Source: Flavobacteriaceae bacterium CP2B
Lineage (GTDB): Bacteria > Bacteroidota > Bacteroidia > Flavobacteriales > Flavobacteriaceae
Direction: 5' to 3'
Length of the DNA: 64,000 bases
NCBI GenBank assembly: GCA_001683825.1
Contig: LXTR01000029.1
Coordinates: 62,001-126,000, forward strand
Part shown: piece by piece, positions 17,893 to 27,589 of the stretch
Layout: the number at the start of each line of letters is the position of its first letter
Position numbering within the stretch: position 1 is the stretch's first letter
Notes under the pieces: generated by a model
What the model saw: the letters and a program-made list of their open reading frames with translations, nothing else
What the model was told of the DNA's origin: nothing
The model's database searches: none
Translations under genes and position numbers: made by a program

Positions 17893-20880
17893 TTAAAAGT
17901 TTACCGAAACATGGAACAAATAACGCTTCGAGGATGGGAAGGGGGTTACCTCCACCCCGGTTGAAAGGGCATTGGACCCAAAGTTTGACACTTCGGGGTC
18001 ATAGCTGTTATAGTCAAAGATATTAATCAGGTTGTTCCCGGAAAGGCCCACTTTAATCCCGGATACATAGCCGTCAAAGACCCGCTCCAGGAATTCGCCG
18101 GGCACATCGTAATACAGGCCAATTTCACGTAGCCTGAGATAGGAGGCATCTTCCACAAAGGGGGCGGCATTGCCTGCGAAGAAGGAACTGATCCTGAAAT
18201 CCCCATTGGAAAGGGTCCCGGTGGGATCCAGGGTGAAGTCGTCATAATCATCGGAGGTCTGCCCAAAATCAAACAACAGGTTGGAGAGGTTGATGTTGTC
18301 TCCCCCCTTTTTCCAGTGCCATAAAAATGACAGGGTAAAGTCCTTGTATTTAAGGTTGTTGGTGAACGTCATCTGGAAATCCGGTTCGGCATCCCCCAGG
18401 ACGACGATATTCCCGTTTTCATCGTTCCCCACGATTTGGGTAACGCTTTTCCCCTCTTCAATCCGGAAAGTCCCCAATCCGGTTCCAAAACCACCCGTGT
18501 CAAAAGGATCTACATCCAACTTGGTCACTTCTGATTTGTTCTTGAAAAAGATGACCCCGGTATCCCAGCTAAAGGATTCCGAATAGATTGGGCTGGCGTT
18601 CAGGGCAATTTCAACCCCTTTGTTTTCCAGGTTACCGGCATTGGACCACCTGAAATCAAACCCGGAAGAAGGGATGTTGTTGGCCTGCAGGATCAGGTCA
18701 TCCACAGACTTCTTGTAATAGGAAAATTCCAGGAGCACTTTGTTGTCGAAAAGCCCGGCATCAAACCCAAGCTCCAGTTCCTTTTGCCGCTCCGGGGTTA
18801 TATCCGGGTCCCCCAGGGTATTGGGTACGACGATACCCACCTGCCCGTCGATCAACGAATTGTTGTAGGCCGTGAACAGTGCGCCGTTGGGGGCAAAGTT
18901 CCCCGCTTCCCCATAAGCGCCTCGTACTTTGAACTGGCTCAGAAAATCTATCGTCCAAAAGTCAAAGTTGTGCAGGTTGAATGCCGCCGAGGCCTTGGGG
19001 TAGTAAAACAGCTTGTTGGCATCGCCATTGTTGCTCGACTTATCCCCCCTCAAACCAAGGGTACCGATAATCTTGTCCTGGTAGTTGACTTCCTCCTGTA
19101 CGAAAAACCCGAAGTCTTCCTGCTCCAGCCGGAACTGACTGACCGATATGTTAGCGCCCTGGTCCAAATTGGTTTCAGAGGCGATAAGGTCGGTTGCCAC
19201 ATTTCGAATGGTGTTCTGGGAAAAGGTCTGTTTGGTGACACCCGCCTGGGTGGTGAAATTAATATCGTTGTCGGTGAAGTAATTATGAACGAGGAAGGCC
19301 GAGTAGTTGGCATCCTTGTTTTCAGTAGTCCCCTGGGCTGTCAGGCCGTTTACACCCCCGTTGGAAATTTTCTGGAATTGCAATTCCTTGGGGAAAATGG
19401 CCGTGGTGACCAGCTCGTAGTAATCTACCCCGCCCCGGAGGATGACCTTTAAATTAGATCGATCTGTCTGGTAGAGGGTGGCGTCAAAAGTACCCCCAAG
19501 GATCATCCTGTTGGTGCTTTCGTTGTTGGTAATCAGGTCGCGTGTTTGCAGGGGGTTAGAAGCCCCGTAGGGGTTGTCCGGATAGTTGCCGTTCTCATCG
19601 GGGAACAATTGCGCCCAGGGCGGTAGTGACGTCAGGGCCACCCCCAGGGTTGTCCCGGAATTGTCGTTGTTAAAAAAGCCCCGGTCTGCCGAGGAGTTGA
19701 TGTAGTTGGTCGTAAGTGACAGCTTGGCCCGGTTGTCAAAGAGTTGGTGGTCTATGTTCAGGCGGACCGATTTTTTGTCGTATCCGGTGCCCTTCACAAT
19801 CCCATCTTCTTCATTGTTGGTAAAACCCGCGTAAAACTGGGTGTTTTCTGAACCCCCGGACACGTTGACTCCGGTATTGCTGATAAAGCCGTCTTCACCA
19901 AAGATCTCCTTCTCGTAGTCCACCAACCTGCCGTTGTCCCTGGCGTCCACAAAAAGGGCGCCCTGGCCGGCTCCAAAACCACTTTCGGCTATGTCTTCTG
20001 TAAACCTCCTTTGCCCCCTTAGGTTGAGGACCTGGTTATACCCGATGGCCTGGGAAAAAGAGACTTTGGTTTTTCCCGCCTTTCCTTTTTTCGTGGTAAT
20101 GATCACTACCCCGGCAGCGGCCCGGGCTCCGTAAATGGCGGCCGCAGAGGCCCCTTTGAGGATTTCCACTGACTGGATATCATCCGGGTTAAGGTCGGCA
20201 ATCCTGTTGGAAGGGTTGTCCTGGGTCTGGTTGCTCGAGGGGCTGGCGCCCCCGCCTGCCGCATTGGAGACCTCGTTCAGTCCCGGGGCAAAGATGCTGC
20301 TGTTGTTCACATACACCCCGTCTACGATATAGAGGGGCTGCGCATTCCCGTTGACCGAGGTAACGCCCCGCAGCTTTACCGAAATACCTCCCCCGGGTGC
20401 GCCCGAAGCCCTCGTGATCAAGGCTCCCGCGAATTTACCCTGCAGCGCCCCGTCAAGGGTCTGCGGCGGGGTCACCCCTGCTAATTCCTCGGCAGATACC
20501 GATGCTACCGCGTTGGCCGCGTTACTCCTCTTTACGGAAGTTGCCAAACCCGTAACCACCACCTCATCCAATCCGGTGGCCGATTCGGACAAGGTCACGT
20601 TTAATTCTGTCGCCTGGGTAACCTCTCTTTCCAATGGGGCATATCCGAGGGATGAAAATACCAGGGTCGCCGGGAAGGCGTCCAGGGTTAGCTCGTAATT
20701 GCCGTCAAAATCTGAGGTGGTTCCCAGGGTGGTTCCCTTGACCACGACATTGGCTGCAGGTAATGGTTGTCCTGTAGTCCCGTCCGTAATTTTTCCGGTT
20801 ACCGTTCCCTGGGCAAGCGCCAGGACAGGTAACAACACAATAAGTAATAGGAAAATTTTTCCAGGTAATTTTTGCTTCAT
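17893..20880 (-). CDS. SusC/RagA-family TonB-linked outer membrane receptor
   Basis: The 995-residue receptor has a signal peptide (KIFLLLIVLLPVLALAQ), then a carboxypeptidase-like regulatory domain (GTVTGKITDGTTGQPLPAANVVVKG ... SDFDGNYEL), then the plug with LDEVVVTGLA and the SusC-signature YIVDGVYV and IQSVEILKGASAAAIYGARAAAGVVIITTKKG. A 22-stranded barrel follows and the chain ends in an aromatic residue (FHVSVNF). It works with the SusD-type protein encoded 21 bp downstream. It is divergent from aspS; the 187-bp gap holds the promoters of both. Confidence 0.95.
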   Translation of the reverse strand: MKQKLPGKIFLLLIVLLPVLALAQGTVTGKITDGTTGQPLPAANVVVKGTTLGTTSDFDGNYELTLDAFPATLVFSSLGYAPLEREVTQATELNVTLSESATGLDEVVVTGLATSVKRSNAANAVASVSAEELAGVTPPQTLDGALQGKFAGALITRASGAPGGGISVKLRGVTSVNGNAQPLYIVDGVYVNNSSIFAPGLNEVSNAAGGGASPSSNQTQDNPSNRIADLNPDDIQSVEILKGASAAAIYGARAAAGVVIITTKKGKAGKTKVSFSQAIGYNQVLNLRGQRRFTEDIAESGFGAGQGALFVDARDNGRLVDYEKEIFGEDGFISNTGVNVSGGSENTQFYAGFTNNEEDGIVKGTGYDKKSVRLNIDHQLFDNRAKLSLTTNYINSSADRGFFNNDNSGTTLGVALTSLPPWAQLFPDENGNYPDNPYGASNPLQTRDLITNNESTNRMILGGTFDATLYQTDRSNLKVILRGGVDYYELVTTAIFPKELQFQKISNGGVNGLTAQGTTENKDANYSAFLVHNYFTDNDINFTTQAGVTKQTFSQNTIRNVATDLIASETNLDQGANISVSQFRLEQEDFGFFVQEEVNYQDKIIGTLGLRGDKSSNNGDANKLFYYPKASAAFNLHNFDFWTIDFLSQFKVRGAYGEAGNFAPNGALFTAYNNSLIDGQVGIVVPNTLGDPDITPERQKELELGFDAGLFDNKVLLEFSYYKKSVDDLILQANNIPSSGFDFRWSNAGNLENKGVEIALNASPIYSESFSWDTGVIFFKNKSEVTKLDVDPFDTGGFGTGLGTFRIEEGKSVTQIVGNDENGNIVVLGDAEPDFQMTFTNNLKYKDFTLSFLWHWKKGGDNINLSNLLFDFGQTSDDYDDFTLDPTGTLSNGDFRISSFFAGNAAPFVEDASYLRLREIGLYYDVPGEFLERVFDGYVSGIKVGLSGNNLINIFDYNSYDPEVSNFGSNALSTGVEVTPFPSSKRYLFHVSVNF

Positions 20881-21038
20881 GTTGTTGGTTTTGATTAACT
20901 ATTGCGAATCAAGGTAATGAACTAAATGTAAATTTTAAATTTTTTTTAAGAATTTTCTTATTCCATGGGCCTTGTAAATCCCTTAAGGCGCCCACGGAAA
21001 TTAACCCTCCAGGATTATAGCGTAACTACATAACTTCT

Positions 21039-21046
21039 TACATTTG
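21039..21046 (+). promoter_or_regulatory. -7 promoter element of aspS
   Basis: TACATTTG matches TAnnTTTG exactly and lies 21 bp before the ATG at 21068. Confidence 0.55.
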
Positions 21047-21067
21047 CGGCAACCAATAAAGAACGTC

Positions 21068-22816
21068 ATGTACAGAAGTCATAACTGCGGAGAATTGCGC
21101 TCCAGCCACATCGCAACCGAGGTCACCCTGGCCGGTTGGGTCCAGAAGATCCGCGACAAGGGATTTGTGGTCTGGATAGATCTTCGCGACCGTTATGGGA
21201 TCACCCAGCTGGTTCTGGATGGAGAACGTACCTCCCCCGGGTTGTTGGAGCAGGCCCGGGAACTGGGGCGGGAGTTTGTACTGCAGGTACAGGGGCAGGT
21301 GATTGAGCGCGCCTCCAAAAACCCCAAACTGCCCACCGGGGAAATAGAAGTCCTGGTTTCAGACCTCAAGGTACTGAATAAAGCGCAGTTGCCCCCTTTT
21401 ACCATAGAGGACGTGACAGACGGGGGCGAAGACCTGCGGATGAAATACCGCTACCTGGACATTCGCCGGAACCGGATAAAACAAAACCTCATCTTCAGGC
21501 ACCAGGTGACCATGGAGGTGCGCAAATACCTTTCGGGCCAGGGGTTCATTGAAATAGAAACCCCCTACCTCATCAAATCGACCCCGGAAGGGGCCAGGGA
21601 TTTTGTGGTCCCCAGCCGGATGAATGAGGGGCAGTTTTATGCCCTCCCCCAATCGCCCCAGACTTTTAAGCAATTGCTGATGGTAGGGGGTATGGATAAA
21701 TACTTCCAGATCGTAAAATGCTTCCGGGACGAAGACCTCCGGGCCGACCGCCAGCCGGAATTTACCCAGATCGACTGTGAAATGGCCTTTGTGGAACAGG
21801 AGGATATCCTGAATACCTTTGAGGGCCTCACCCGCCACCTGCTGCAGGAGATCAAGGGGATCAGCCCGGGCAGTTTTCCACGGCTGACCTATGACGAAGC
21901 GATGCGACGATATGGCAACGACAAGCCCGATATCCGTTTTGGGATGGAGTTTGCAGAGCTCAATGCCCTGTCGCAGCACAAGGATTTCCAGGTGTTTAAC
22001 AGCGCGGAACTGGTGGTGGGGATCGCTGTCCCGGGGGCGGCAGGATACACCCGGAAGGAACTGGATGCCCTGGTCGATTGGGTGAAACGGCCACAGGTGG
22101 GCGCCAGGGGACTGGTCTACGTGAAATGCAATCCCGATGGCACCTATAAATCCAGTGTGGACAAATTTTACGGGCAGGAAGACCTGGCCGCCTGGGCCAA
22201 GGCCACGGGCGCTAAAGCCGGGGACCTTATCTGTATCCTCTCGGGTGATACCCATCCCACCCGTACCCAACTGAGCGCCTTGCGAATGGAAATGGCCACG
22301 CGGCTCGGCCTGCGGGACCCGGGGGTTTTCGCGCCGCTTTGGGTGGTGGATTTCCCCCTGCTGGAGCTGGACGAAGCAACCGGCGATTACCACGCCATGC
22401 ACCACCCGTTTACCTCCCCCAAACCGGGGCAACTGGAACTTTTGGAAACCGACCCCGCAGCGGTCAGGGCCAATGCCTATGACCTGGTGCTCAACGGGAA
22501 CGAAATAGGCGGCGGCTCTATCAGGATCCACGACAAGGACACCCAGGCCACCATGTTCCGCCACCTGGGCTTTACCCCCGATGAGGCGAGGGAACAGTTT
22601 GGGTTCCTGATGGACGCCTTCCAATACGGGGCCCCTCCGCATGGGGGGATTGCCTTTGGGCTGGACCGGCTGGTGGCCATCCTAGGGGGACAGGAAACCA
22701 TACGCGATTTCATCGCCTTCCCCAAAAACAACAGCGGACGGGATGTCATGATAGATGCCCCGGCACGTATAGATGCCGGGCAGCTAAAGGAGTTGCACCT
22801 GAAACTTGACCTTTGA
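21068..22816 (+). CDS. aspS: Aspartate--tRNA ligase
   Basis: The 582-residue class II synthetase charges tRNA-Asp. The start is set at ATG 21068 ([11 protein letters not shown]), since the upstream open frame falls into the promoter. It has an N-terminal OB-fold anticodon-binding domain ([23 protein letters not shown]), the class II motif 2 region [18 protein letters not shown], the bacterial GAD insertion in the middle, and motif 3 [15 protein letters not shown] near the end. The length is normal for bacterial AspRS. No partner genes for an amidotransferase route are in view. It is monocistronic or shares transcription with the following CLC gene, which has its own possible promoter. Confidence 0.97.
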   Translation: MYRSHNCGELRSSHIATEVTLAGWVQKIRDKGFVVWIDLRDRYGITQLVLDGERTSPGLLEQARELGREFVLQVQGQVIERASKNPKLPTGEIEVLVSDLKVLNKAQLPPFTIEDVTDGGEDLRMKYRYLDIRRNRIKQNLIFRHQVTMEVRKYLSGQGFIEIETPYLIKSTPEGARDFVVPSRMNEGQFYALPQSPQTFKQLLMVGGMDKYFQIVKCFRDEDLRADRQPEFTQIDCEMAFVEQEDILNTFEGLTRHLLQEIKGISPGSFPRLTYDEAMRRYGNDKPDIRFGMEFAELNALSQHKDFQVFNSAELVVGIAVPGAAGYTRKELDALVDWVKRPQVGARGLVYVKCNPDGTYKSSVDKFYGQEDLAAWAKATGAKAGDLICILSGDTHPTRTQLSALRMEMATRLGLRDPGVFAPLWVVDFPLLELDEATGDYHAMHHPFTSPKPGQLELLETDPAAVRANAYDLVLNGNEIGGGSIRIHDKDTQATMFRHLGFTPDEAREQFGFLMDAFQYGAPPHGGIAFGLDRLVAILGGQETIRDFIAFPKNNSGRDVMIDAPARIDAGQLKELHLKLDL

Positions 22817-22857
22817 GGCGGAAACCCCAAAAAGGGTGGTAACCCCTTAATTTTTAA

Positions 22858-22868
22858 TACCTTTATCC
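22858..22868 (+). promoter_or_regulatory. Candidate -7 element upstream of the CLC gene
   Basis: TACCTTTATCC differs from TAnnTTTG only in the last base of the core. The same 11 bases occur in front of dxs at 25800-25810, at a similar distance from the start codon. Confidence 0.35.
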
Positions 22869-22881
22869 GTATAGCCCAGTA

Positions 22882-24666
22882 ATGCCCAACAAAAGCAATT
22901 CGCTTTTAACCCGCTTCCTGAAGTGGAGGTACCGGAATATTTCCAGCAAAACCTTCACGCACCTTATGAGTGTGGTGGTCGGATTCCTTGCGGGCCTTGC
23001 CGCCGTCACGCTCAAGAATATCACCTATTTCATTGAGTCGCTCCTGGAAATGGGCATCATCTCCTCCAGCAACCAGTTGTATTTTATCACCCCGGTCCTG
23101 GGGCTTACCCTGGTGTACCTCTATGTTAAATTCGTACATAAGGAAAAACTGGAACATGCCGTTTCCTCGATCCTTTTCGCCTTGTCCAAGAAAAAAGGCA
23201 TTATCGACCTGAAGAAAATTTACACCCCGTTGATCACCGCCCCGTTGACCGTCGGGTTTGGGGGGTCTGTCGGGCTCCTGGGGCCCGCAGTGGCCTCCGG
23301 GGCGGCCATCAGTTCCAATTTTGGCCGCCTTTTGCACATCAATTCCAAAACCCGATCCCTGCTCATTGCATGTGCCTCCGCGGGGGCCATCGCCTCCATC
23401 TTCCAATCGCCCATCGCGGCGATCATTTTCGCAGTGGAGGTTTTTAGCCTGGACCTCACCATGATCTCCCTGCTGCCCCTGCTACTGGCATCCATATCGG
23501 GGGTCCTTACCTCCTATTTTTTCCTGGGGGATGAAAAGTTGTTCAGCTTTTCGATCACACAGAAATTCGAGATCTATGACACCCTTTTCTATATCTTCCT
23601 TGGGGTGAGTACCGCCTTCGCGTCTATTTACTTTACCCGCATGTATTTTTGGATACAGAAATTCTTTGAACGATTCCGCAGCCCCAAATACAAACTCCTG
23701 GTAGGGGGTTTGGCCATCGGGGTAATGCTCTACTTTATCCCGCCGCTCTATGGGGAGGGCTTTGGCTTTATCAATAGCCTGTTGGATGGCGATTACCTGA
23801 AGGCCCTTGGGAAAACCCCCTTTGATGCCTATACCCACAATATTTGGGTGGTGATCGCCCTCCTGTTTGGCATCACCATCTTCAAGGCGGTCGCCATGAC
23901 CACCACCTTCGCGGCGGGGGGTGCCGGCGGAATCTTTATCCCCACCATGGTTATGGGTAGCGCCCTGGGCAACGTAGTGGCCAAGGTGATCAACAACCTG
24001 GGGTTTGGTTTTGAGGTGAGCGAGAGCAATTTTACGCTGATCGGGATGGCGGGACTCATCGCCGGGGTACTGCATGCCCCCCTTACCGCGATCTTCCTCA
24101 TCGCGGAAATCACCGGGGGCTATGAACTTTTTGTGCCGTTGATGATCACGGCGGCTATCTCATTCCTGATCACCAAGAACGCCATGGACCACACCATCTA
24201 CACCCGGGAACTGGCAGAACAGGGAGCGCTCCTGACACACAACAAGGACCAGGTGGTTCTGACCCTGATGCAACTGGACGATGTGATTGAAAAGGATTTT
24301 AAGGTGGTGAAACAGCAGATGACTCTGGGTGAAATGCTACTGCAGTGTGTGGCCAAGTCTACCCGGAACCTCTATCCGGTGGTGGACAACAACAACGTGC
24401 TGGTCGGGATTGTCCTGCTGGACGACATTCGCGAATTTATGTTCGATACCAGCATGTATGACAAGATACAGGTGCAGAGCCTGATGCACCGGGCACCCGA
24501 ATACATCTTCTACGAAAGCGACAATATGCAGCAGGTCATGCAGAAATTCCAGGACAGCGGGGCCTGGAACCTTCCGGTGATCAAAGACGGGAAATACCTG
24601 GGCTTCGTCTCCAAGTCCAAGTTGCTTACGGCCTATAGGAGGAAGTTGATTAACTTTACCAAATAA
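22882..24666 (+). CDS. CLC-family chloride channel/transporter with C-terminal CBS pair, gating glutamate absent
   Basis: The 594-residue membrane protein has the CLC core (about residues 20-430) and two CBS domains (about 450-590; TLGEMLLQCVAKSTRNLYPVVDNNN, VMQKFQDSGAWNLPVI) that often bind nucleotides. The segment equal to the GREGP filter motif reads GLLGP at residues 131-135: Leu133 stands where the external gating glutamate (E148 in E. coli ClcA) normally is. The internal proton glutamate position is also non-acidic (AVEV). The GSGIP-like region is degenerate (EHAVSS). This points to a passive anion channel or a changed ion preference rather than a chloride/proton antiporter. A small membrane protein gene follows after 4 bp. 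Confidence 0.88.
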   Translation: MPNKSNSLLTRFLKWRYRNISSKTFTHLMSVVVGFLAGLAAVTLKNITYFIESLLEMGIISSSNQLYFITPVLGLTLVYLYVKFVHKEKLEHAVSSILFALSKKKGIIDLKKIYTPLITAPLTVGFGGSVGLLGPAVASGAAISSNFGRLLHINSKTRSLLIACASAGAIASIFQSPIAAIIFAVEVFSLDLTMISLLPLLLASISGVLTSYFFLGDEKLFSFSITQKFEIYDTLFYIFLGVSTAFASIYFTRMYFWIQKFFERFRSPKYKLLVGGLAIGVMLYFIPPLYGEGFGFINSLLDGDYLKALGKTPFDAYTHNIWVVIALLFGITIFKAVAMTTTFAAGGAGGIFIPTMVMGSALGNVVAKVINNLGFGFEVSESNFTLIGMAGLIAGVLHAPLTAIFLIAEITGGYELFVPLMITAAISFLITKNAMDHTIYTRELAEQGALLTHNKDQVVLTLMQLDDVIEKDFKVVKQQMTLGEMLLQCVAKSTRNLYPVVDNNNVLVGIVLLDDIREFMFDTSMYDKIQVQSLMHRAPEYIFYESDNMQQVMQKFQDSGAWNLPVIKDGKYLGFVSKSKLLTAYRRKLINFTK

Positions 24667-24670
24667 TATA

Positions 24671-24934
24671 ATGCGCCTGAAATTCAAACATATCATCGTC
24701 CTGGTCGTCCTGGCTTCCCTGGGGAGTATCATCTATGGTTTCAGCATCATGCACCGCGACCCCCAAATGGCCAATAAATGTATTGGCTTCGGGACGGTGG
24801 GGCTTTTCCTCCTGGCCATGCCCATGTTCCTCATTAAAGAAAGCAAGGGCAAAAAAGTGAAAGATTATATGCTAACCGAAGAAAATTTGAGAAAAATGCA
24901 AGGCAAAGCCCCCAAAAAGTCTGAAAATCAATAA
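24671..24934 (+). CDS. Small conserved-type membrane protein of unknown function
   Basis: The 87-residue protein has two predicted membrane helices (HIIVLVVLASLGSIIYGFSI and IGFGTVGLFLLAMPMFLI) and a basic cytoplasmic tail rich in Lys (KESKGKKVKDYM ... APKKSE). I do not recognise the family. It begins 4 bp after the CLC stop codon, so co-transcription and possibly a membrane partnership with the CLC protein are likely. Confidence 0.7.
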   Translation: MRLKFKHIIVLVVLASLGSIIYGFSIMHRDPQMANKCIGFGTVGLFLLAMPMFLIKESKGKKVKDYMLTEENLRKMQGKAPKKSENQ

Positions 24935-25027
24935 TATTCACCTTCTTTTTTCCTCCCCCTTATAGGGGTCTGCACAAAAAATTCATACTTTAGTGTAGAA
25001 TTTTTTTTATTTAATTTATCTTTTAAA

Positions 25028-25222
25028 ATGACTGGAACAGTAAAATTTTTCAATGAGTCCAAGGGATATGGGTTCATTACAAACGACGACACCGGAAAGG
25101 ACATTTTTGTTCATGCCACCGCACTCAACGGTGTGGAACTGAACGAAGGAGACAAAGTAGAATACCAGGAGGAAGAAGGAAGAAAGGGTTTGGTTGCCGC
25201 TAAAGTTAAGGTAATCGGATAA
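25028..25222 (+). CDS. Cold-shock domain protein (CspA family)
   Basis: The 64-residue protein is a single cold-shock OB fold with both RNA-binding motifs: KGYGFIT (RNP1) and DIFVHAT (RNP2). Such proteins bind single-stranded RNA and DNA and act as RNA chaperones. The A/T-rich 5' region of about 90 bases has room for a regulated leader. A strong terminator follows, so it is transcribed alone. Confidence 0.95.
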   Translation: MTGTVKFFNESKGYGFITNDDTGKDIFVHATALNGVELNEGDKVEYQEEEGRKGLVAAKVKVIG

Positions 25223-25249
25223 GCATATTTTATTTTGAAAGGATTCAGG

Positions 25250-25278
25250 CCCTGACCATCGTGTCAGGGTTTTTTTTT
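25250..25278 (+). terminator. Intrinsic terminator of the cold-shock gene
   Basis: Stem CCCTGAC/GTCAGGG with loop CATCGT, followed by nine T residues. Confidence 0.85.
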
Positions 25279-25292
25279 GTCCACAGCCCGGC

Positions 25293-25742
25293 CTAGTTCA
25301 GGTTGCGCTTCTGGACAAAAAACCGCTTTAACAGATCCGAGGATTCCGCCTCCATCAAGCCCCCCAATATTTCGGTACGCGGATGCACCTGGGCCCCCAG
25401 GGCCGAAAACCCACGCTGTGGGTCACGGGCGGCAAATACCAGTCGGGGCAACTGGCTCCAGTAAAGCGCCCCCGCACACATCTGGCAGGGTTCCAGCGTC
25501 ACATAAAGGGTACAATGGTGCAGGTATTTACTCCCCAAAAAATTAGCGGCGGCCGTAATGGCCTGCATTTCCGCATGGGCCGTAACATCCTTGAGTTGTT
25601 CTGTCAGGTTGTGGGCCCGTGCGATGATGCGTTGGTTTACCACGATCACCGCCCCTATGGGCACTTCGCCTTTTTCATAGGCCACTTCCGCTTCCTGCAG
25701 GGCCTTTTTCATAAAATAGGTGTCGTCCAGCATAAATTCCAT
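25293..25742 (-). CDS. tadA: tRNA-specific adenosine deaminase
   Basis: The 149-residue enzyme deaminates the wobble adenosine of tRNA-Arg to inosine. The zinc site is complete: His56-Ala-Glu58 (HAE, Glu is the proton shuttle) and Pro85-Cys86-x-x-Cys89 (PCQMC). The following GALYWSQLPRLVFAARDPQRG block is typical of TadA rather than cytidine deaminase or guanine deaminase. A start at Met4 is also possible. It is divergent from dxs with a 74-bp gap. Confidence 0.93.
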   Translation of the reverse strand: MEFMLDDTYFMKKALQEAEVAYEKGEVPIGAVIVVNQRIIARAHNLTEQLKDVTAHAEMQAITAAANFLGSKYLHHCTLYVTLEPCQMCAGALYWSQLPRLVFAARDPQRGFSALGAQVHPRTEILGGLMEAESSDLLKRFFVQKRNLN

Positions 25743-25799
25743 GATTCCAAAAATACAATATATGGGGCTTTTCCAGGCCCGGAAAAAATGATTTTAATG

Positions 25800-25810
25800 T
25801 ACCTTTATCC
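25800..25810 (+). promoter_or_regulatory. Candidate -7 element upstream of dxs
   Basis: TACCTTTATCC is identical to the sequence before the CLC gene and ends 6 bp before the dxs ATG. It is one base off the TAnnTTTG core. Confidence 0.35.
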
Positions 25811-25816
25811 ACTGAG

Positions 25817-27589
25817 ATGAAGGTATTGGAGCATATTGACAGCCCGGAAGCACTACGTCGCCTGACCCTGGAGGAACTGCCAGCCCTGGCCCGGGAGCTT
25901 CGGGATTGCATCATTGAGGTGGTTGCTGCCAAGGAAGGCCATTTGGGCGCCAGCCTGGGGGTGGTGGAACTGACCATTGCCCTGCACTACGTCTTCAACA
26001 CGCCCGAAGACCGCCTCATCTGGGATGTAGGCCACCAGGCCTACGGCCATAAAATCCTCACCGGGCGTAGGAACGAGTTCCCGGAAATACGGCAACTGGG
26101 GGGTATCAGCGGGTTTCCCAAAAGGGGTGAAAGCCCCTATGACCCTTTTGGAACCGGGCATAGTTCCACCTCCATATCGGCCCTGCTGGGAATGGCCATG
26201 GCCGCATTGCTGGAAGGCAAACCCGACCGGCAACACATCGCGGTCATCGGCGACGCCTCCATCGCCAGCGGGATGGCTTTTGAAGCGCTGAACCATGCAG
26301 GGGAAACCCGGGCCAACCTGCTGATCATCCTGAATGACAACGCCATCGGGATAGACCCCAGTGTGGGTGCCCTCAAGAAATACCTCACCAACGTAAAGAA
26401 AGGTACCGCCAAGGAGGAGAACCTCTTTGAATGCCTCAACTTCAACTATTCGGGGCCACTTGACGGGCACAACCTCCCCGCCCTTGTCGCAGAACTGGAA
26501 CGCTTGAAGCACGTACCCGGCCCGCGGTTGCTCCACCTGATCACCACCAAGGGCAAGGGCCTGAAAAAAGCCGAAGAGCAACAGGTCACCTACCATGCGC
26601 CCGGCAAATTCGACAAAATCACCGGCGACCTCATGCGTTCATCAGACCCTAAGGCACCCCCCAAATACCAGGACGTCTTTGGGCTTACCCTGCTCGAACT
26701 CGCCCGGGAAAATCCAAAAATCGTCGGGATTACCCCGGCCATGCCTACGGGCAGCTCCCTCAAATACATGATGGAAGCCCTGCCCGAACGCGCCTTCGAT
26801 GTGGGGATCGCAGAACAACATGCGGTAACCCTTGCCGCGGGGATGGCCGCAGAAGGGCTGATCGCCTTTTGCAATATCTACTCTACCTTCCTCCAGCGGG
26901 GGTATGACCAGTTGATCCACGATGTGGCCCTGCAAAAACTCCCGGTCATCTTCTGCCTGGACCGGGCCGGGATCGTCGGACAGGATGGCCCCACCCACCA
27001 CGGGCTGTTTGATATGGCGTACCTACGCTGTATCCCCAACCTTGTTATCTTTGCGCCAATGAACGAACCGGAACTACGCAATATCCTGTATACCGCCCAA
27101 TTGGGTATAGACTTCCCCCTGGCCATTAGATACCCCAGGGGGCGGGGGGTTACCCGGGAGTGGAGGCAGCCGTTCGAGAAAATTCCCATGGCCACTTCCG
27201 TGGAACTTAAAAGGGGAAGCCGGGTGGCCGTTTTGACCATCGGGCCGGTGGGCAATACCGTATCGGAGGTCCTGGAGGCCATGGGTCATCCAAAAGAAGT
27301 TGGACATTATAATATGCGCTTTGTAAAACCGCTGGACGAAGCGCGGTTGCGCTTTATCTTTGGCCACTACGACCAACTCGTAACCGTGGAAGACGGCTGT
27401 ATCCCCGGGGGATTTGGCAGCGCCATCCTGGAATACGCCAATGAAATGCAATACAACCAAACCATAAAGGTCCTTGGAGTGGCCGACCGTTTCCTGGGGC
27501 ATGGGACCATTGCGGAACTCCATGCCCAGGCCGGGATAGATGCCGGTGCCATCAGAGACCTTCTTAATTCATTACTTTATGACGCATAA
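25817..27589 (+). CDS. dxs: 1-deoxy-D-xylulose-5-phosphate synthase
   Basis: The 590-residue thiamine-diphosphate enzyme joins pyruvate and glyceraldehyde 3-phosphate in the first step of the non-mevalonate isoprenoid pathway. Key stretches are WDVGHQAYGHKILTGR near residue 72, FGTGHSSTSISA near 112, the diphosphate-binding GDASIASGMAFEALN near 140 with its NDNAIGID end, and the second domain with DVGIAEQHAVTLAAGMA near 331, which has the catalytic Glu. It is about 30 residues shorter than the E. coli enzyme. The next gene overlaps its end by 11 bp. The polyprenyl synthase at 8707-9687 acts later in the same pathway but is not linked. Confidence 0.96.
   Translation: MKVLEHIDSPEALRRLTLEELPALARELRDCIIEVVAAKEGHLGASLGVVELTIALHYVFNTPEDRLIWDVGHQAYGHKILTGRRNEFPEIRQLGGISGFPKRGESPYDPFGTGHSSTSISALLGMAMAALLEGKPDRQHIAVIGDASIASGMAFEALNHAGETRANLLIILNDNAIGIDPSVGALKKYLTNVKKGTAKEENLFECLNFNYSGPLDGHNLPALVAELERLKHVPGPRLLHLITTKGKGLKKAEEQQVTYHAPGKFDKITGDLMRSSDPKAPPKYQDVFGLTLLELARENPKIVGITPAMPTGSSLKYMMEALPERAFDVGIAEQHAVTLAAGMAAEGLIAFCNIYSTFLQRGYDQLIHDVALQKLPVIFCLDRAGIVGQDGPTHHGLFDMAYLRCIPNLVIFAPMNEPELRNILYTAQLGIDFPLAIRYPRGRGVTREWRQPFEKIPMATSVELKRGSRVAVLTIGPVGNTVSEVLEAMGHPKEVGHYNMRFVKPLDEARLRFIFGHYDQLVTVEDGCIPGGFGSAILEYANEMQYNQTIKVLGVADRFLGHGTIAELHAQAGIDAGAIRDLLNSLLYDA

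Noticed and set aside
21359-22642. 427-codon open frame on the minus strand
   Set aside because: It lies wholly within aspS, which is certain.
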